Assembly: GCA_004211235.1 (NCBI GenBank)
Contig: SEEY01000008.1
Location: forward strand, 1 to 19,202
Length of the DNA stretch: 19,202 nt
Reading direction: 5' to 3'
Origin: Rubrivivax sp.
GTDB lineage: Bacteria; Pseudomonadota; Gammaproteobacteria; Burkholderiales; Burkholderiaceae
Below the pieces are notes generated by a model. The model did no database searches. It saw only the letters and a program-made list of their open reading frames with translations, and was not told where the DNA came from. How positions within the stretch are numbered: the stretch's first letter is position 1; every line of letters begins with the position of its first letter. This document shows positions 8,950 through 16,598 of the stretch, piece after piece. Position numbers and translations under genes: made by a program.

Positions 8950-8959
8950 ATTCTAAAAT
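8950..8959. promoter_or_regulatory. Overlapping divergent -10-like elements between gamma-CA and DUF455 genes
   Basis: The 43-base divergent spacer contains an AT island unusual for this sequence. On the plus strand TAAAAT (8954-8959) lies only 7 bases before the ATG at 8967. On the minus strand TAGAAT (8955-8950) lies 26 bases before the gamma-CA start. Both are close to the sigma-70 -10 consensus; good -35 boxes are not apparent. If the plus-strand element is used, the DUF455 transcript would be leaderless or nearly so. Confidence 0.45.
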
Positions 8960-8966
8960 TGCGCCG

Positions 8967-9752
8967 ATGTCCGACCTTCGCCTGGCCACGCTCGGCCCCC
9001 TCCTGATCGCCGATGCGCCCGCCAAGGCGGCCGCCACGCTGGCGCTGGACGCCGCCCTGCCTGTCGAAGTCGATGCAGCCATTGCCGAGCCGGTAGGCAT
9101 TCCCGGACGGCCCGCACGACCAGCGCTTGTGGAGCACATCCGGCTCAAGCCACCGTCTATGCGCACCCCGGCTGGCATCGCCGCCCTCGTCCATGCCATC
9201 GCCCACATCGAGCTCAACGCCATCGACCTGGCGCTGGACATCTGCTGGCGCTTCCCCGGCATGCCCGAGGCCTTCTACCGCGATTGGCTGCGCATCGCGC
9301 AGGAGGAGGCGAAGCACTTCACGCTGCTGCGCGAGCATCTCTTGAGCCTCGGCTTCGACTACGGCGACTTCGACGCCCACAACGCGCTCTGGGACATGGC
9401 CGAGCGCACCAAGCACGACCTGCTGGCCCGCATCGCCCTCGTGCCGCGCACGCTGGAGGCACGCGGCTTGGACGCCTCGCCGGCCGTGCGCGCCAAGCTC
9501 GTCGGCGCGGGCGACCACCGGGCCGGCGCGATCATCGACGTCATCCTGCACGATGAGATCGGCCATGTGCTGGCCGGCAACCGCTGGTACCGCTTCCTGT
9601 GCGAGCAGCGCGGGCTGGAGCCGGTGGCCACCTATGCCGAGCTGGCGGCGCGCTACCAGGCGCCCCGACTGCGAGCGCCGTTCAACCTCGAAGCCCGCCG
9701 CGCCGCCGGCTTCGACGAGGCCGAGCTGGCAGCCTTGCAACAGACCGCTTGA
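8967..9752 (+). CDS. DUF455 family ferritin-like protein
   Basis: This 261-aa, mostly helical cytoplasmic protein of the DUF455/ferritin-like family has no established reaction. Potential di-metal ligands are spaced as in ferritin-like four-helix bundles: [11 protein letters not shown] with E82, [12 protein letters not shown] with E114 and H117, and [13 protein letters not shown] with E197 and H200. The ATG at 8967 ([10 protein letters not shown]) is preferred over an in-frame GTG at 8937, because the latter would add residues encoded by the divergent promoter region and lacks a better ribosome binding site. No clear ribosome binding site precedes 8967 either. It is divergent from the gamma-CA/hslO operon and is followed, after 59 bases containing a promoter, by the aminotransferase gene. 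Confidence 0.87.
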   Translation: MSDLRLATLGPLLIADAPAKAAATLALDAALPVEVDAAIAEPVGIPGRPARPALVEHIRLKPPSMRTPAGIAALVHAIAHIELNAIDLALDICWRFPGMPEAFYRDWLRIAQEEAKHFTLLREHLLSLGFDYGDFDAHNALWDMAERTKHDLLARIALVPRTLEARGLDASPAVRAKLVGAGDHRAGAIIDVILHDEIGHVLAGNRWYRFLCEQRGLEPVATYAELAARYQAPRLRAPFNLEARRAAGFDEAELAALQQTA

Positions 9753-9757
9753 TCGAT

Positions 9758-9775
9758 TCTGACCAACCTGTCAGA
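9758..9775. promoter_or_regulatory. Operator-like inverted repeat overlapping the aminotransferase promoter
   Basis: TCTGAC (9758-9763), six bases, then GTCAGA (9770-9775): a perfect 6-bp dyad covering the proposed -35 box and part of the spacer. This position is typical for a dimeric repressor. The regulator is not encoded in the window as far as I can tell. Confidence 0.45.
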
Positions 9776-9787
9776 TTCACCTAGACT
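9759..9787 (+). promoter_or_regulatory. Putative sigma-70 promoter of the aminotransferase cluster
   Basis: CTGACC (9759-9764, 4 of 6 to TTGACA), a 17-base spacer, and TAGACT (9782-9787, 4 of 6 to TATAAT). Transcription would start near 9794, about 18 bases before the start codon. It is the best-spaced promoter candidate I find in the window. Confidence 0.45.
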
Positions 9788-9789
9788 CT

Positions 9790-9809
9790 GGGGCCTTCGG
9801 AGGAGCCCC
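9790..9809 (+). promoter_or_regulatory. Hairpin enclosing the ribosome binding site of the aminotransferase gene
   Basis: GGGGC (9790-9794) can pair with GCCCC (9805-9809). Three further inner pairs (one wobble, one bulged A) leave a three-base loop. The GGAGGAG ribosome binding site (9799-9805) lies in the 3' half, so folding would hide it two bases before the ATG at 9812. Whether it folds depends on the real transcription start. Confidence 0.4.
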
Positions 9810-9811
9810 GC

Positions 9812-11128
9812 ATGAGCGCAGACGTTTCCAAGCTCGACGCCTACTGGATGCCTTTCACGGCCAACCGCCAGTTCAAGCAGGCGCCACGCCTGCTGACGGG
9901 CGCCGACGGCATGTTCTTCCGCGACGACAAGGGCCGCGAGGTGCTCGACGGCATCGCCGGCCTGTGGTGCGTCAACGCCGGGCACAACCGGCCGCGGATC
10001 GTCAAGGCCATCCAGGAACAGGCCGCCGAGCTGGACTTCGCGCCGCCCTTCCAGATGGGCCATCCCAAGGCCTTCGAGCTGGCCGAGCGGATCGCGCAGA
10101 TCGCGCCGGCCGGCATGAACCGCGTGTTCTTCACCAACTCGGGTTCCGAGGCGGTCGACACGGCGCTGAAGATGGCCCTCGCCTACCACCGCGTGCGGGG
10201 CGAAGGCGCCCGCACCCGGCTGATCGGCCGCGAGCGCGGCTATCACGGCGTGAACTTCGGCGGCATCTCGGTGGGCGGCATGGTGGCCAACCGCAATATG
10301 TTCGGCAGCCTGCTGGCAGGCGTCGACCACATCCGCCACACGCATGACCCGGCTCGCAACGCCTTCTCCGTCGGCATTCCGCAGCATGGCGCCGAGCTGG
10401 CCGACGACCTTGAACGCCTGGTGGCGCTGCACGACGCGAGCACCATCGCCGCCGTCATCGTCGAGCCGGTGGCCGGCTCCACCGGCGTGCTGATCCCGCC
10501 GCAGGGATATCTCCAGCGCCTGCGCGACATCTGCGACAAGCACGGCATCCTGCTGATCTTCGACGAGGTCATCACCGGCTTCGGCCGCACCGGCAACCCG
10601 TTCGGTGCGCAGACCTTCGGCGTCACGCCCGACCTGATGACGGTGGCCAAGGGCATCACCAACGGCTGCGTGCCGATGGGCGCCGTGATCGCGCAGCAGA
10701 AGATCCACGACGCCTTCATGACCGGGCCGGAGCACCTGATCGAGTTCTTCCACGGCTACACCTACTCAGCCCACCCGCTGGCCTGCGCCGCCGGCATCGC
10801 GACGCTGGACACCTACGCCGACGACGGCCTGCTGACCCGCGCCGCGCAGATGCAGGCGGAGTTCGCCCAGGCGCTGCATTCGCTGCGCGACGAGCCCAAC
10901 GTCATCGACATCCGCAACATCGGCCTCGTCGGTGGCGTCGAACTGAAACCCCTGGACGGCCAGCCGGCCAAGCGCGCCTTCAACATCTTCCTGGACTGCT
11001 GGGACAAAGGCCTGCTCATCCGCACGACGGGCGACACCATCGCGCTGTCGCCGCCGCTCATCATCGAGAGCGGCCACATCGAACGCATCATCGACACCCT
11101 CCGCGCCGCCCTGCGCCGCGCTGCATAG
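9812..11128 (+). CDS. Class III omega-aminotransferase (beta-alanine/omega-amino acid:pyruvate type)
   Basis: A PLP enzyme of 438 aa transferring an amino group from an omega-amino acid or amine to pyruvate. Features in order: N-terminal YWMPFTANRQFK typical of beta-alanine:pyruvate aminotransferases, GLWCVNAGHNRP (residues ~50-61), the NSGSEAVDTALKMA phosphate-binding stretch near 110, RERGYHGVNFGG near 140, FDEVITGFGRTG with the pyridine-nitrogen-binding D251, and the Schiff-base lysine K280 in TVAKGITNGCVPMG. The start is supported by the GGAGGAG site at 9799-9805. It leads a five-gene same-strand cluster and carries the only recognisable promoter in it. Beta-alanine, taurine, GABA or other amines are all possible substrates. 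Confidence 0.93.
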   Translation: MSADVSKLDAYWMPFTANRQFKQAPRLLTGADGMFFRDDKGREVLDGIAGLWCVNAGHNRPRIVKAIQEQAAELDFAPPFQMGHPKAFELAERIAQIAPAGMNRVFFTNSGSEAVDTALKMALAYHRVRGEGARTRLIGRERGYHGVNFGGISVGGMVANRNMFGSLLAGVDHIRHTHDPARNAFSVGIPQHGAELADDLERLVALHDASTIAAVIVEPVAGSTGVLIPPQGYLQRLRDICDKHGILLIFDEVITGFGRTGNPFGAQTFGVTPDLMTVAKGITNGCVPMGAVIAQQKIHDAFMTGPEHLIEFFHGYTYSAHPLACAAGIATLDTYADDGLLTRAAQMQAEFAQALHSLRDEPNVIDIRNIGLVGGVELKPLDGQPAKRAFNIFLDCWDKGLLIRTTGDTIALSPPLIIESGHIERIIDTLRAALRRAA

Positions 11129-11140
11129 AAGTTTTCCCAC

Positions 11141-12289
11141 ATGAAATGGCTACTCGCCCTGCTGCTTGCAGGGTCTGCTCAGGCACAGAGCCTGAGCTAC
11201 CTCGGCCAACAGATCGTGCCGTCCAGCGCCAGCTTCCGCGGCGTTCCGGCCGGCGGCCTGTCCAGCATCGACTACGTGCCCGCCACCGGCCGCTACCTGG
11301 CCATCTGCGATGACCGCAGCGAGCGCGGCCCGGCGCGCTTCTACGAACTGGCGCTGGACCTGTCCAGGTTCCGCCGCAGCGCCGACCCGGGCGACGCCGG
11401 TGTCCGCTGGGTCGACATGACGACGATGCTGGACCTCGACGGCCAGCCCTTCGCCCGCAACATGGTGGACCCGGAAAGCCTGCGGCTGGACGCGAAGCGC
11501 AACCGCATCTATTGGGCCAACGAAGGCCAGCGCACCTCGGCCGTGATGCAGAACCCGACGCTGCGCAGCATGCAACTCGACGGCAAGCCGGCCGGCGAGT
11601 TCGCCGTGCCGAGCTACTACAACCCGACGGGCAGCGCCTCGGGTCTGGCCGCGGGCGATGCCGGCGTCTACAACAACCTCGCCTTTGAGAGCGTTGCGAT
11701 CACGCCCGACGGCAGGACGATGTGGAGCATGGTGGAAAACGGCCTGGCGCAGGACAGCCTGCCGACGGCCGTCGACCATGGCAGCCGCGCGCGCATGCTG
11801 TCCTTCGATCTCGACACCGGCAAGCCGGGCGCCGAGTACATCTACGACGTGGCGCCCCTGCCCTTCCCGCCAGCGCGGGCCGGCGACTTTGCCACCAACG
11901 GCGTGCCGGACATGCTGGCGCTGTCCAGCACCGAGTTCATCGTCATCGAGCGCGCCTACGCCGTCGGCGCCGCGACACCCGGGCTGGCGCCGTTCACCAA
12001 ACTGCCGACCAGCAACACCATCAAGCTGTTCCGCATCGACACGCGTGGGGCGACCGACGTGTCCGGCTGGGAAAGCATCAAGGGCCGCGACGTCGTGCCG
12101 GTCAAGCGCAGCCTGCTGCTGGACCTGTCCACGCTGAAGAACGATGACGGCAGCGTGCTGGCACTCGACAACATCGAAGGCATCACCTTCGGCCCGACGG
12201 TCGATGGCAAGCGCACGCTGATCCTCGTCTCGGACAACAACTTCAACCCGGCGCAGTTCACGCAGTTCATCGCACTGCTGATCGACTGA
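11141..12289 (+). CDS. Secreted phytase-like esterase (esterase-like activity of phytase family)
   Basis: A 382-aa exported protein. A short signal peptide occupies residues 1-15 (MKWLLALLLAGSAQA, likely cut before QS). The remainder follows the pattern of the phytase-like family: GLSSIDYVPATGRYLAICDDRSERGPARFY near residue 40, VDPESLRLD near 107, LAFESVAITPDGRTMWSMVEN near 180, FIVIERAYAVG near 267, and a C-terminal LDNIEGITFGPTVDGKRTLILVSDNNF block, consistent with a six-bladed beta-propeller. Esterase or phosphatase chemistry has not been assigned firmly in this family. It starts 12 bases after the aminotransferase stop; its ribosome binding site is weak. Its stop shares one base with the next ATG. 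The periplasm is the likely location. Confidence 0.88.
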   Translation: MKWLLALLLAGSAQAQSLSYLGQQIVPSSASFRGVPAGGLSSIDYVPATGRYLAICDDRSERGPARFYELALDLSRFRRSADPGDAGVRWVDMTTMLDLDGQPFARNMVDPESLRLDAKRNRIYWANEGQRTSAVMQNPTLRSMQLDGKPAGEFAVPSYYNPTGSASGLAAGDAGVYNNLAFESVAITPDGRTMWSMVENGLAQDSLPTAVDHGSRARMLSFDLDTGKPGAEYIYDVAPLPFPPARAGDFATNGVPDMLALSSTEFIVIERAYAVGAATPGLAPFTKLPTSNTIKLFRIDTRGATDVSGWESIKGRDVVPVKRSLLLDLSTLKNDDGSVLALDNIEGITFGPTVDGKRTLILVSDNNFNPAQFTQFIALLID

Positions 12290-13164
12290 TGCATCCGGTT
12301 CCCTGGCGGGCTTACGCGCTGCTCGCCGCCAGCACCAGCCTGGTGGGCAGCTACGTCGGCCTGTCCAAGCTGCTGGTGGCGGCCTTCCCGGTGTTCCTGC
12401 TGGCGGGCCTGCGCTTCGGCTTTGCCGCCCTGCTGATGCTGCCCTGGCTGAAAAAGCCGGCCGACGAAGCACCGCTGGACGCCCGCTCCCGCCGGCTGCT
12501 CTTCCTGGAATCCTTCCTCGGCAACTTCCTCTTCTCGATCTGCATGCTTTACGGCCTGCGGCAGAGCTCGGCGGTCGTGGCGGGCGTCATCATGGCCGGC
12601 ATCCCGGCGGCCGTGGCGCTGCTGAGCTGGGCCGTGTTGCGCGAAAGGCCGGCCGGGCGCACGCTCGCCGGCATCGCCTTCGCGGTCGTCGGCATCGCGC
12701 TGGTGGCCTCGAGCCGGCAGGGTGGCGCGCAGACGACGCTGCTCGGCGCGCTGCTACTGGTTGCGGCCGTCGCCTGCGAGGCCTGCTATGTCGTCATCGG
12801 CAAGAAGCTGACGGCCGGCCTCGGGCCGAAGCGCATCAGCGCGCTCATCAACCTCTGGGGCCTGGTGCTGGTCACGCCGCTGGCGATCTGGCAGGGCCTG
12901 AGTTTCGACTTCGGCGCACCGCGCGCCATGGACTGGGGCCTGCTGGCCTACTACTCCGCCACCGCCAGCGTCATCACCGTCTGGCTGTGGATGGCCGGCC
13001 TGAAGGGGCTGCCGGCGGCCAGGGCGGGCGTGTTCATGGTCTTCCTGCCGATCAGCACGGCCCTCGTCGGCCTGGCGCTGGGCGAGACGCTGTCGGCCCA
13101 GCAGGCGCTGGCCTACGGGCTGGCGCTGGTGGGCGTGGTGCTGGCGACATGGCCGGTACGATGA
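12289..13164 (+). CDS. EamA/DMT-superfamily transporter (RhaT/YdcZ-like exporter)
   Basis: A 291-aa integral membrane protein with about ten helices arranged as two tandem EamA repeats, the break lying near residue 145. Visible family features are GLSKLLVAAFPVFLLAGLRF in the first repeat, the SSAVVAGVIMAGIPAAVALLSWAVLRERP segment closing it, and the matching ARAGVFMVFLPISTALVGLALGETL segment in the second. DMT transporters usually export amino acids, amines or other metabolites; the substrate here is unknown but may be a product of the flanking aminotransferase or deacylases. The ATG overlaps the preceding TGA by one base, so translation is probably coupled. Four bases separate it from the next gene. 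Confidence 0.9.
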   Translation: MHPVPWRAYALLAASTSLVGSYVGLSKLLVAAFPVFLLAGLRFGFAALLMLPWLKKPADEAPLDARSRRLLFLESFLGNFLFSICMLYGLRQSSAVVAGVIMAGIPAAVALLSWAVLRERPAGRTLAGIAFAVVGIALVASSRQGGAQTTLLGALLLVAAVACEACYVVIGKKLTAGLGPKRISALINLWGLVLVTPLAIWQGLSFDFGAPRAMDWGLLAYYSATASVITVWLWMAGLKGLPAARAGVFMVFLPISTALVGLALGETLSAQQALAYGLALVGVVLATWPVR

Positions 13165-13168
13165 CGGC

Positions 13169-14002
13169 ATGTCTCTGGAAGCCGACCTCGCGCGCTGGCG
13201 CGAGCACCTGACCCGTTTCGCCGCCCTGCTGGGCAACCCACCTGACCGCCAAGCCACACCCGCGCGGGACGCCCACGCCGGCCATTGCCTGATCTTCGCC
13301 CCCCACCCGGATGACGAATGCATCGTCGGCGCGCTGCCGCTGCGGCTGCAGCAGGAAGCCGGCTGGCGCGTCAGCAACGTGGCCGTCACGCTCGGCAGCA
13401 ATGCCGCACGCCGCGAGGCGCGCTGGGCCGAATTGCAGGACGCCTGCGCCGTGCTCGGCTTCGGCTGCATCCGTGTGGGCGAAGCCGGCTTGTCCCACGT
13501 GCGCGCCGATGCCATGCAGACCGCGCACGTGGAAGCCCTCGCCGCCCTTCTTGCCGAACACCGCCCGGCCCTCGTCCTCGCCCCGCATGCGCGGGACGAC
13601 AACCCCAGCCACCGCGGCGTGCACCGCCTCGTCGTCGAGGCCATCGCCGCAGCGCGGCTGGACACCGTGCTGGCGCTTACCGAGTTCTGGTCGACGCAGG
13701 ACGCCCCCAATGCCCTCGTGCAAACCAGCCTCGCCGACACCGCCCGGCTGATCGCCGCGCTGGAGCGGCATACCGGCGAGGTCGAGCGCAATCCGTATCA
13801 CCTGCGCCTGCCCGCCTTCCTGGCCGACAGCGTGCGTCGCGGCGGCGAGCTGGTGCTGGGCGCCGGCCAAGCGCCGCCCGACTTCGCCTTCGCCACCCTT
13901 TACCGGCTCGTCGCGTATCGCGCAGGCCAGCGAGTGGCCGATTTGCCGCCGCGGGTCTACGCTGCCAACCAGGCCCTCTCTTCCGAACTGCTCAAGCCCT
14001 GA
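13169..14002 (+). CDS. PIG-L/LmbE family N-acetylglucosaminyl deacetylase-like protein
   Basis: A 277-aa cytoplasmic zinc-dependent deacetylase of the LmbE fold. The hallmark PHPDDE motif is at residues 45-50 (H46 and D49 as metal ligands, D48 as likely base), and the distal HRGVH motif at 148-152 supplies the third ligand, preceded by HARDDN. The family removes N-acetyl groups from GlcNAc-linked or amino-sugar substrates, though many members act on other amides. An N-terminal extension of about 38 residues precedes the catalytic core. The ATG lies 4 bases after the transporter stop and the gene ends 2 bases before the next start. Adjacent placement of two different deacylases is notable. Confidence 0.92.
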   Translation: MSLEADLARWREHLTRFAALLGNPPDRQATPARDAHAGHCLIFAPHPDDECIVGALPLRLQQEAGWRVSNVAVTLGSNAARREARWAELQDACAVLGFGCIRVGEAGLSHVRADAMQTAHVEALAALLAEHRPALVLAPHARDDNPSHRGVHRLVVEAIAAARLDTVLALTEFWSTQDAPNALVQTSLADTARLIAALERHTGEVERNPYHLRLPAFLADSVRRGGELVLGAGQAPPDFAFATLYRLVAYRAGQRVADLPPRVYAANQALSSELLKP

Positions 14003-14004
14003 TC

Positions 14005-14988
14005 ATGTCCAGCACGCCCACCCACCTCCGCGTCCACCAGTTCGCCGGTCTGCAACCCGGCCCGCGCCTTCTCGTGACCGGTGCCGTGCACGGCAACGAA
14101 ATCCACGGCACCAAGGCCATGACCGAGATCGCGCGACAGCTCGACGCCGGCGAGCTGTCGCTGCTGCGCGGCACGCTGACCTTCGTGCCCATCGTGAATC
14201 CGCTGGCCAACCAGCTCGACCGCCGCGAGGGCGACCGCAACCTCAACCGCAACCTGCGTCCGCCCATCATTGCGCAGGACTTCGAGGACCGCATAGCGCG
14301 CGTGCTCTGCCCACTGATCGCCCAGCACGACGGCATCCTCGACCTGCACAGCTTCCAGAGCGCCGGCCAGCCCTTCGCCATGATCGGCCCGCGCAACAAC
14401 ACCGACGAGCTGGAGCCTTTCTCGCAGGAAACGACCGAGTCGGCTCTGGCCGCAAGGCTCGGCGTGAACCGCGTCGTCGAAGGCTGGCTGTCCACCTACG
14501 CGCTCGGCCTGCAGCGCCGCCAGCAGCGCCAGAGCGACGGTTCGCGCCGTGCACAGTTGATCTCCGACCCGCATTACGGTGTCGGCACCACCGAGTACAT
14601 GCGTTCCACCGGCGGCTGGGCCATCACGCTGGAATGCGGCCAGCACCTGGACCCGAATGGCCCCGAAGTGGCACGCCTCGCCATCCTGCGCACGCTGGTT
14701 TTTCTGGGCATGCTGGACGAGAGCGCCGTCGAGCCGCACCGGCCAACACAGCCGGCCGAGGTACTGCAGCTCTACGACGTCATCGACCGCGAGGACATGG
14801 GCGACCGCTTCGAGCGGCCCTGGGCGAGCTTCGACGCCATCGCGAACGGCCAGCAGATCGGCATCCGCGCCAGCGGTGAGGCCGTGCTGGCGCCGAGCGA
14901 GGGGCGCATCGTGTTCCCCAACGTGAAGTCCTCGCCCGGGACGGAATGGTTCTACCTGGCGCGGCCGAGCGATCGCAGCCTGGTGTGA
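14005..14988 (+). CDS. Succinylglutamate desuccinylase/aspartoacylase family zinc amidohydrolase
   Basis: Predicted zinc carboxypeptidase-like enzyme of 327 aa that hydrolyses an N-acyl amino acid. The zinc motif HGNE is at residues 29-32 (H29, E32), the third ligand is H115 in ILDLHSFQ, and the substrate-binding GDRNLNRNLR stretch at 76-85 resembles the RDLNR of aspartoacylases. A probable catalytic glutamate lies in AITLECGQHLD near residue 212. The C-terminal part (from about 255) forms the beta domain typical of the family. The start at 14005 was chosen because the homologous part begins there and the upstream frame is only a shadow of the deacetylase gene. It is the last gene of the cluster, with 18 bases to the convergent GST gene and no obvious terminator. 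Confidence 0.9.
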   Translation: MSSTPTHLRVHQFAGLQPGPRLLVTGAVHGNEIHGTKAMTEIARQLDAGELSLLRGTLTFVPIVNPLANQLDRREGDRNLNRNLRPPIIAQDFEDRIARVLCPLIAQHDGILDLHSFQSAGQPFAMIGPRNNTDELEPFSQETTESALAARLGVNRVVEGWLSTYALGLQRRQQRQSDGSRRAQLISDPHYGVGTTEYMRSTGGWAITLECGQHLDPNGPEVARLAILRTLVFLGMLDESAVEPHRPTQPAEVLQLYDVIDREDMGDRFERPWASFDAIANGQQIGIRASGEAVLAPSEGRIVFPNVKSSPGTEWFYLARPSDRSLV

Positions 14989-15006
14989 CAGGCGCCGACA
15001 CCGTTT

Positions 15007-15636
15007 TCACGCCATCGTTCCCCGAGCCTGCATCGCCTCGCGCCAGCGCCGCAGATGCGGGTGCTCATCCCCCGGCTTGATCTTCACCACCCGCGCGAAG
15101 TCGACTGCCACGACGGCCGTGATGTCGGCGATGCTGAACTGCCCGGCGGCGATGAAGTCGCGTTCGGCGAGATGGGCATTCAAGTCCGCGAAGAATTTTT
15201 GCCCCCGCGCCAGACCGCGCTGCGCGAGGTCCGGGATCTGCGCGTGGTCGACCGGTCCCGCCAGCGCGCGGCCAGCCATTGCCGGGCTGCTGTTGCGGAA
15301 GGCCTCGGCAATCGCGTGGAGCCCCTCGAACTCGACCCGCCATTGCCAACCGGCGATCTCCGCCTTCTCCAGCGGCGTGCGGCCGAGCAGCGGCGGCTCG
15401 GGAAAGCGCGCTTCCAGGTAGGCGGCAATGGCGGCGTTGTCCGTCAGCACGACACCCTCCTCCGCCACCAGTGCCGGCACCGTGCATTGCGGGTTGATGC
15501 GCCGGAACGCCTCGCCCAGTTGCTCGCCACTGCGCAGGTCCACCTGCACGGTCTCGTGCGGCACGCGCTTCTCCGCCAGCAGGATGCGCGCGCGACGCGG
15601 GCTGGGCGCGGTGGCGCAGTCGTAGAGGGTAATCAC
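15007..15636 (-). CDS. Glutathione S-transferase family protein
   Basis: A cytoplasmic GST of 209 aa. The N-terminal thioredoxin-like domain (residues 1-~80) begins ITLYDCATAPSPRRARILLAEK, with Ser/Pro residues where GSTs bind the glutathione thiol. It includes the cis-proline loop QCTVPAL (~50-56) and the gamma-glutamyl-binding LTDNAAIAAYLEARFP (~64-79). The helical C-terminal domain has the N-capping box FSIADITAVVAVDFA near 168-182. The start is a GTG whose GTGA overlaps the yghU stop by four bases, so the two are translated as a unit. Substrate is unknown. Confidence 0.92.
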   Translation of the reverse strand: MITLYDCATAPSPRRARILLAEKRVPHETVQVDLRSGEQLGEAFRRINPQCTVPALVAEEGVVLTDNAAIAAYLEARFPEPPLLGRTPLEKAEIAGWQWRVEFEGLHAIAEAFRNSSPAMAGRALAGPVDHAQIPDLAQRGLARGQKFFADLNAHLAERDFIAAGQFSIADITAVVAVDFARVVKIKPGDEHPHLRRWREAMQARGTMA

Positions 15637-16508
15637 GGCGCGAGCTTGTCCTGGGTCTTCAACTCGAAGTCACTCGGGTCATGCCGCTCGTGCAGCTGGC
15701 TGCTCGGCTCGCCCCAGGTGCGGTTGACCTTGCGGCCACGCTGCACGGCTGGGCGCTGTGCGATTTCGTCGGCCCAGCGGATGACGTGCGTGTATTCGTG
15801 GACGGACAGGAATTCACCCGCGCCGTAGAGCTGTCCTTTGGCCAGTGCGCCATACCAGGGCCAGGTAGCCATGTCGGCGATCGTGTACTGCTCGCCCGCC
15901 AGAAAGCGGCGCGTGGCCAGCAACTTGTCCAACACGTCCAGCTGGCGCTTGACCTCCATGGCGTAGCGGTCGATGGGGTACTCCTGCTTCGTTGGCGCAT
16001 AGGCGTAGAAGTGCCCGAAACCACCACCCAGGAAAGGCGCGCTGCCCATCTGCCAGAACAGCCAGCTCAAGGCCTCGGCGCGCTCGGCCGCATCTGGGGG
16101 CATGAAGGTGCCGCCGAACTTCTCGGAGAGGTACATCAGGATGGCAGCCGACTCGAACACGCGCACCGGCTCCGGCCCGCTGCGGTCCAGCAGCGCCGGT
16201 ATCTTGGAATTCGGGTTGACCGAGACGAAACCACTGCCGAACTGATCGCCCTCGTTGATGCGGATGAGCCAGGCGTCGTATTCCGCGCCCGCATGGCCCA
16301 GCGCCAGCAGCTCCTCCAGCATCACCGTCACCTTGATGCCATTTGGCGTGCCCAGCGAGTACAGCTGTAACGGATGCTGCCCGACGGGCAGTTCCTTGTC
16401 GTGCGTCGGCCCGGACACTGGCCGGTTGATGCTGGCGAACTGGCCGCCAGAGGCCTTGTTCCAGGTCCAGACCTGGGGAGGTGTGTAGGGGGGGTGCGTT
16501 TCGCTCAT
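15633..16508 (-). CDS. yghU: Glutathione-dependent disulfide-bond oxidoreductase YghU
   Basis: A Nu-class GST homologue of 291 aa (E. coli YghU is 288), reducing disulfides with two glutathione molecules bound. Family sequence is highly conserved: NKASGGQFASINRPVSGPTHDKELPVG at the N-terminus, HPLQLYSLGTPNGIKVTVMLEELLALG, AWLIRINEGDQFGSGFVSVNPNSKIPAL, FLGGGFGHFYAYAP, and the C-terminal QLHERHDPSDFELKTQDK. The ATG at 16506-16508 gives MSETHPPYTPPQVW, in line with family starts; the frame remains open far upstream only as a shadow. It is divergent from the CPWC oxidoreductase gene across 90 bases, in which I see no clear promoter. Confidence 0.96.
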   Translation of the reverse strand: MSETHPPYTPPQVWTWNKASGGQFASINRPVSGPTHDKELPVGQHPLQLYSLGTPNGIKVTVMLEELLALGHAGAEYDAWLIRINEGDQFGSGFVSVNPNSKIPALLDRSGPEPVRVFESAAILMYLSEKFGGTFMPPDAAERAEALSWLFWQMGSAPFLGGGFGHFYAYAPTKQEYPIDRYAMEVKRQLDVLDKLLATRRFLAGEQYTIADMATWPWYGALAKGQLYGAGEFLSVHEYTHVIRWADEIAQRPAVQRGRKVNRTWGEPSSQLHERHDPSDFELKTQDKLAP

Positions 16509-16598
16509 GCCGGCAACGCTAGCGCAAAGCGGATGTCCCGACAGCCGGTTCGACCTTTCAGGCAGCAGGGGCACCGGCACGCCCACAGAATTCCGCCC

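Noticed and set aside
8924..9262. Upstream extension of the gamma-carbonic anhydrase gene
   Set aside because: It is antisense to the DUF455 coding region; the ATG at 8921-8923 has its own ribosome binding site and matches family starts.
13318..14004. Upstream extension of the aspartoacylase-like gene to a 556-aa protein
   Set aside because: The added part is an Arg/Pro/Ala-rich shadow of the PIG-L deacetylase frame; the family N-terminus begins at 14005.
14989..15006. Possible shared terminator between the convergent aspartoacylase and GST genes
   Set aside because: The 18-base gap includes a short GTTTT run but no stem preceding it on either strand.
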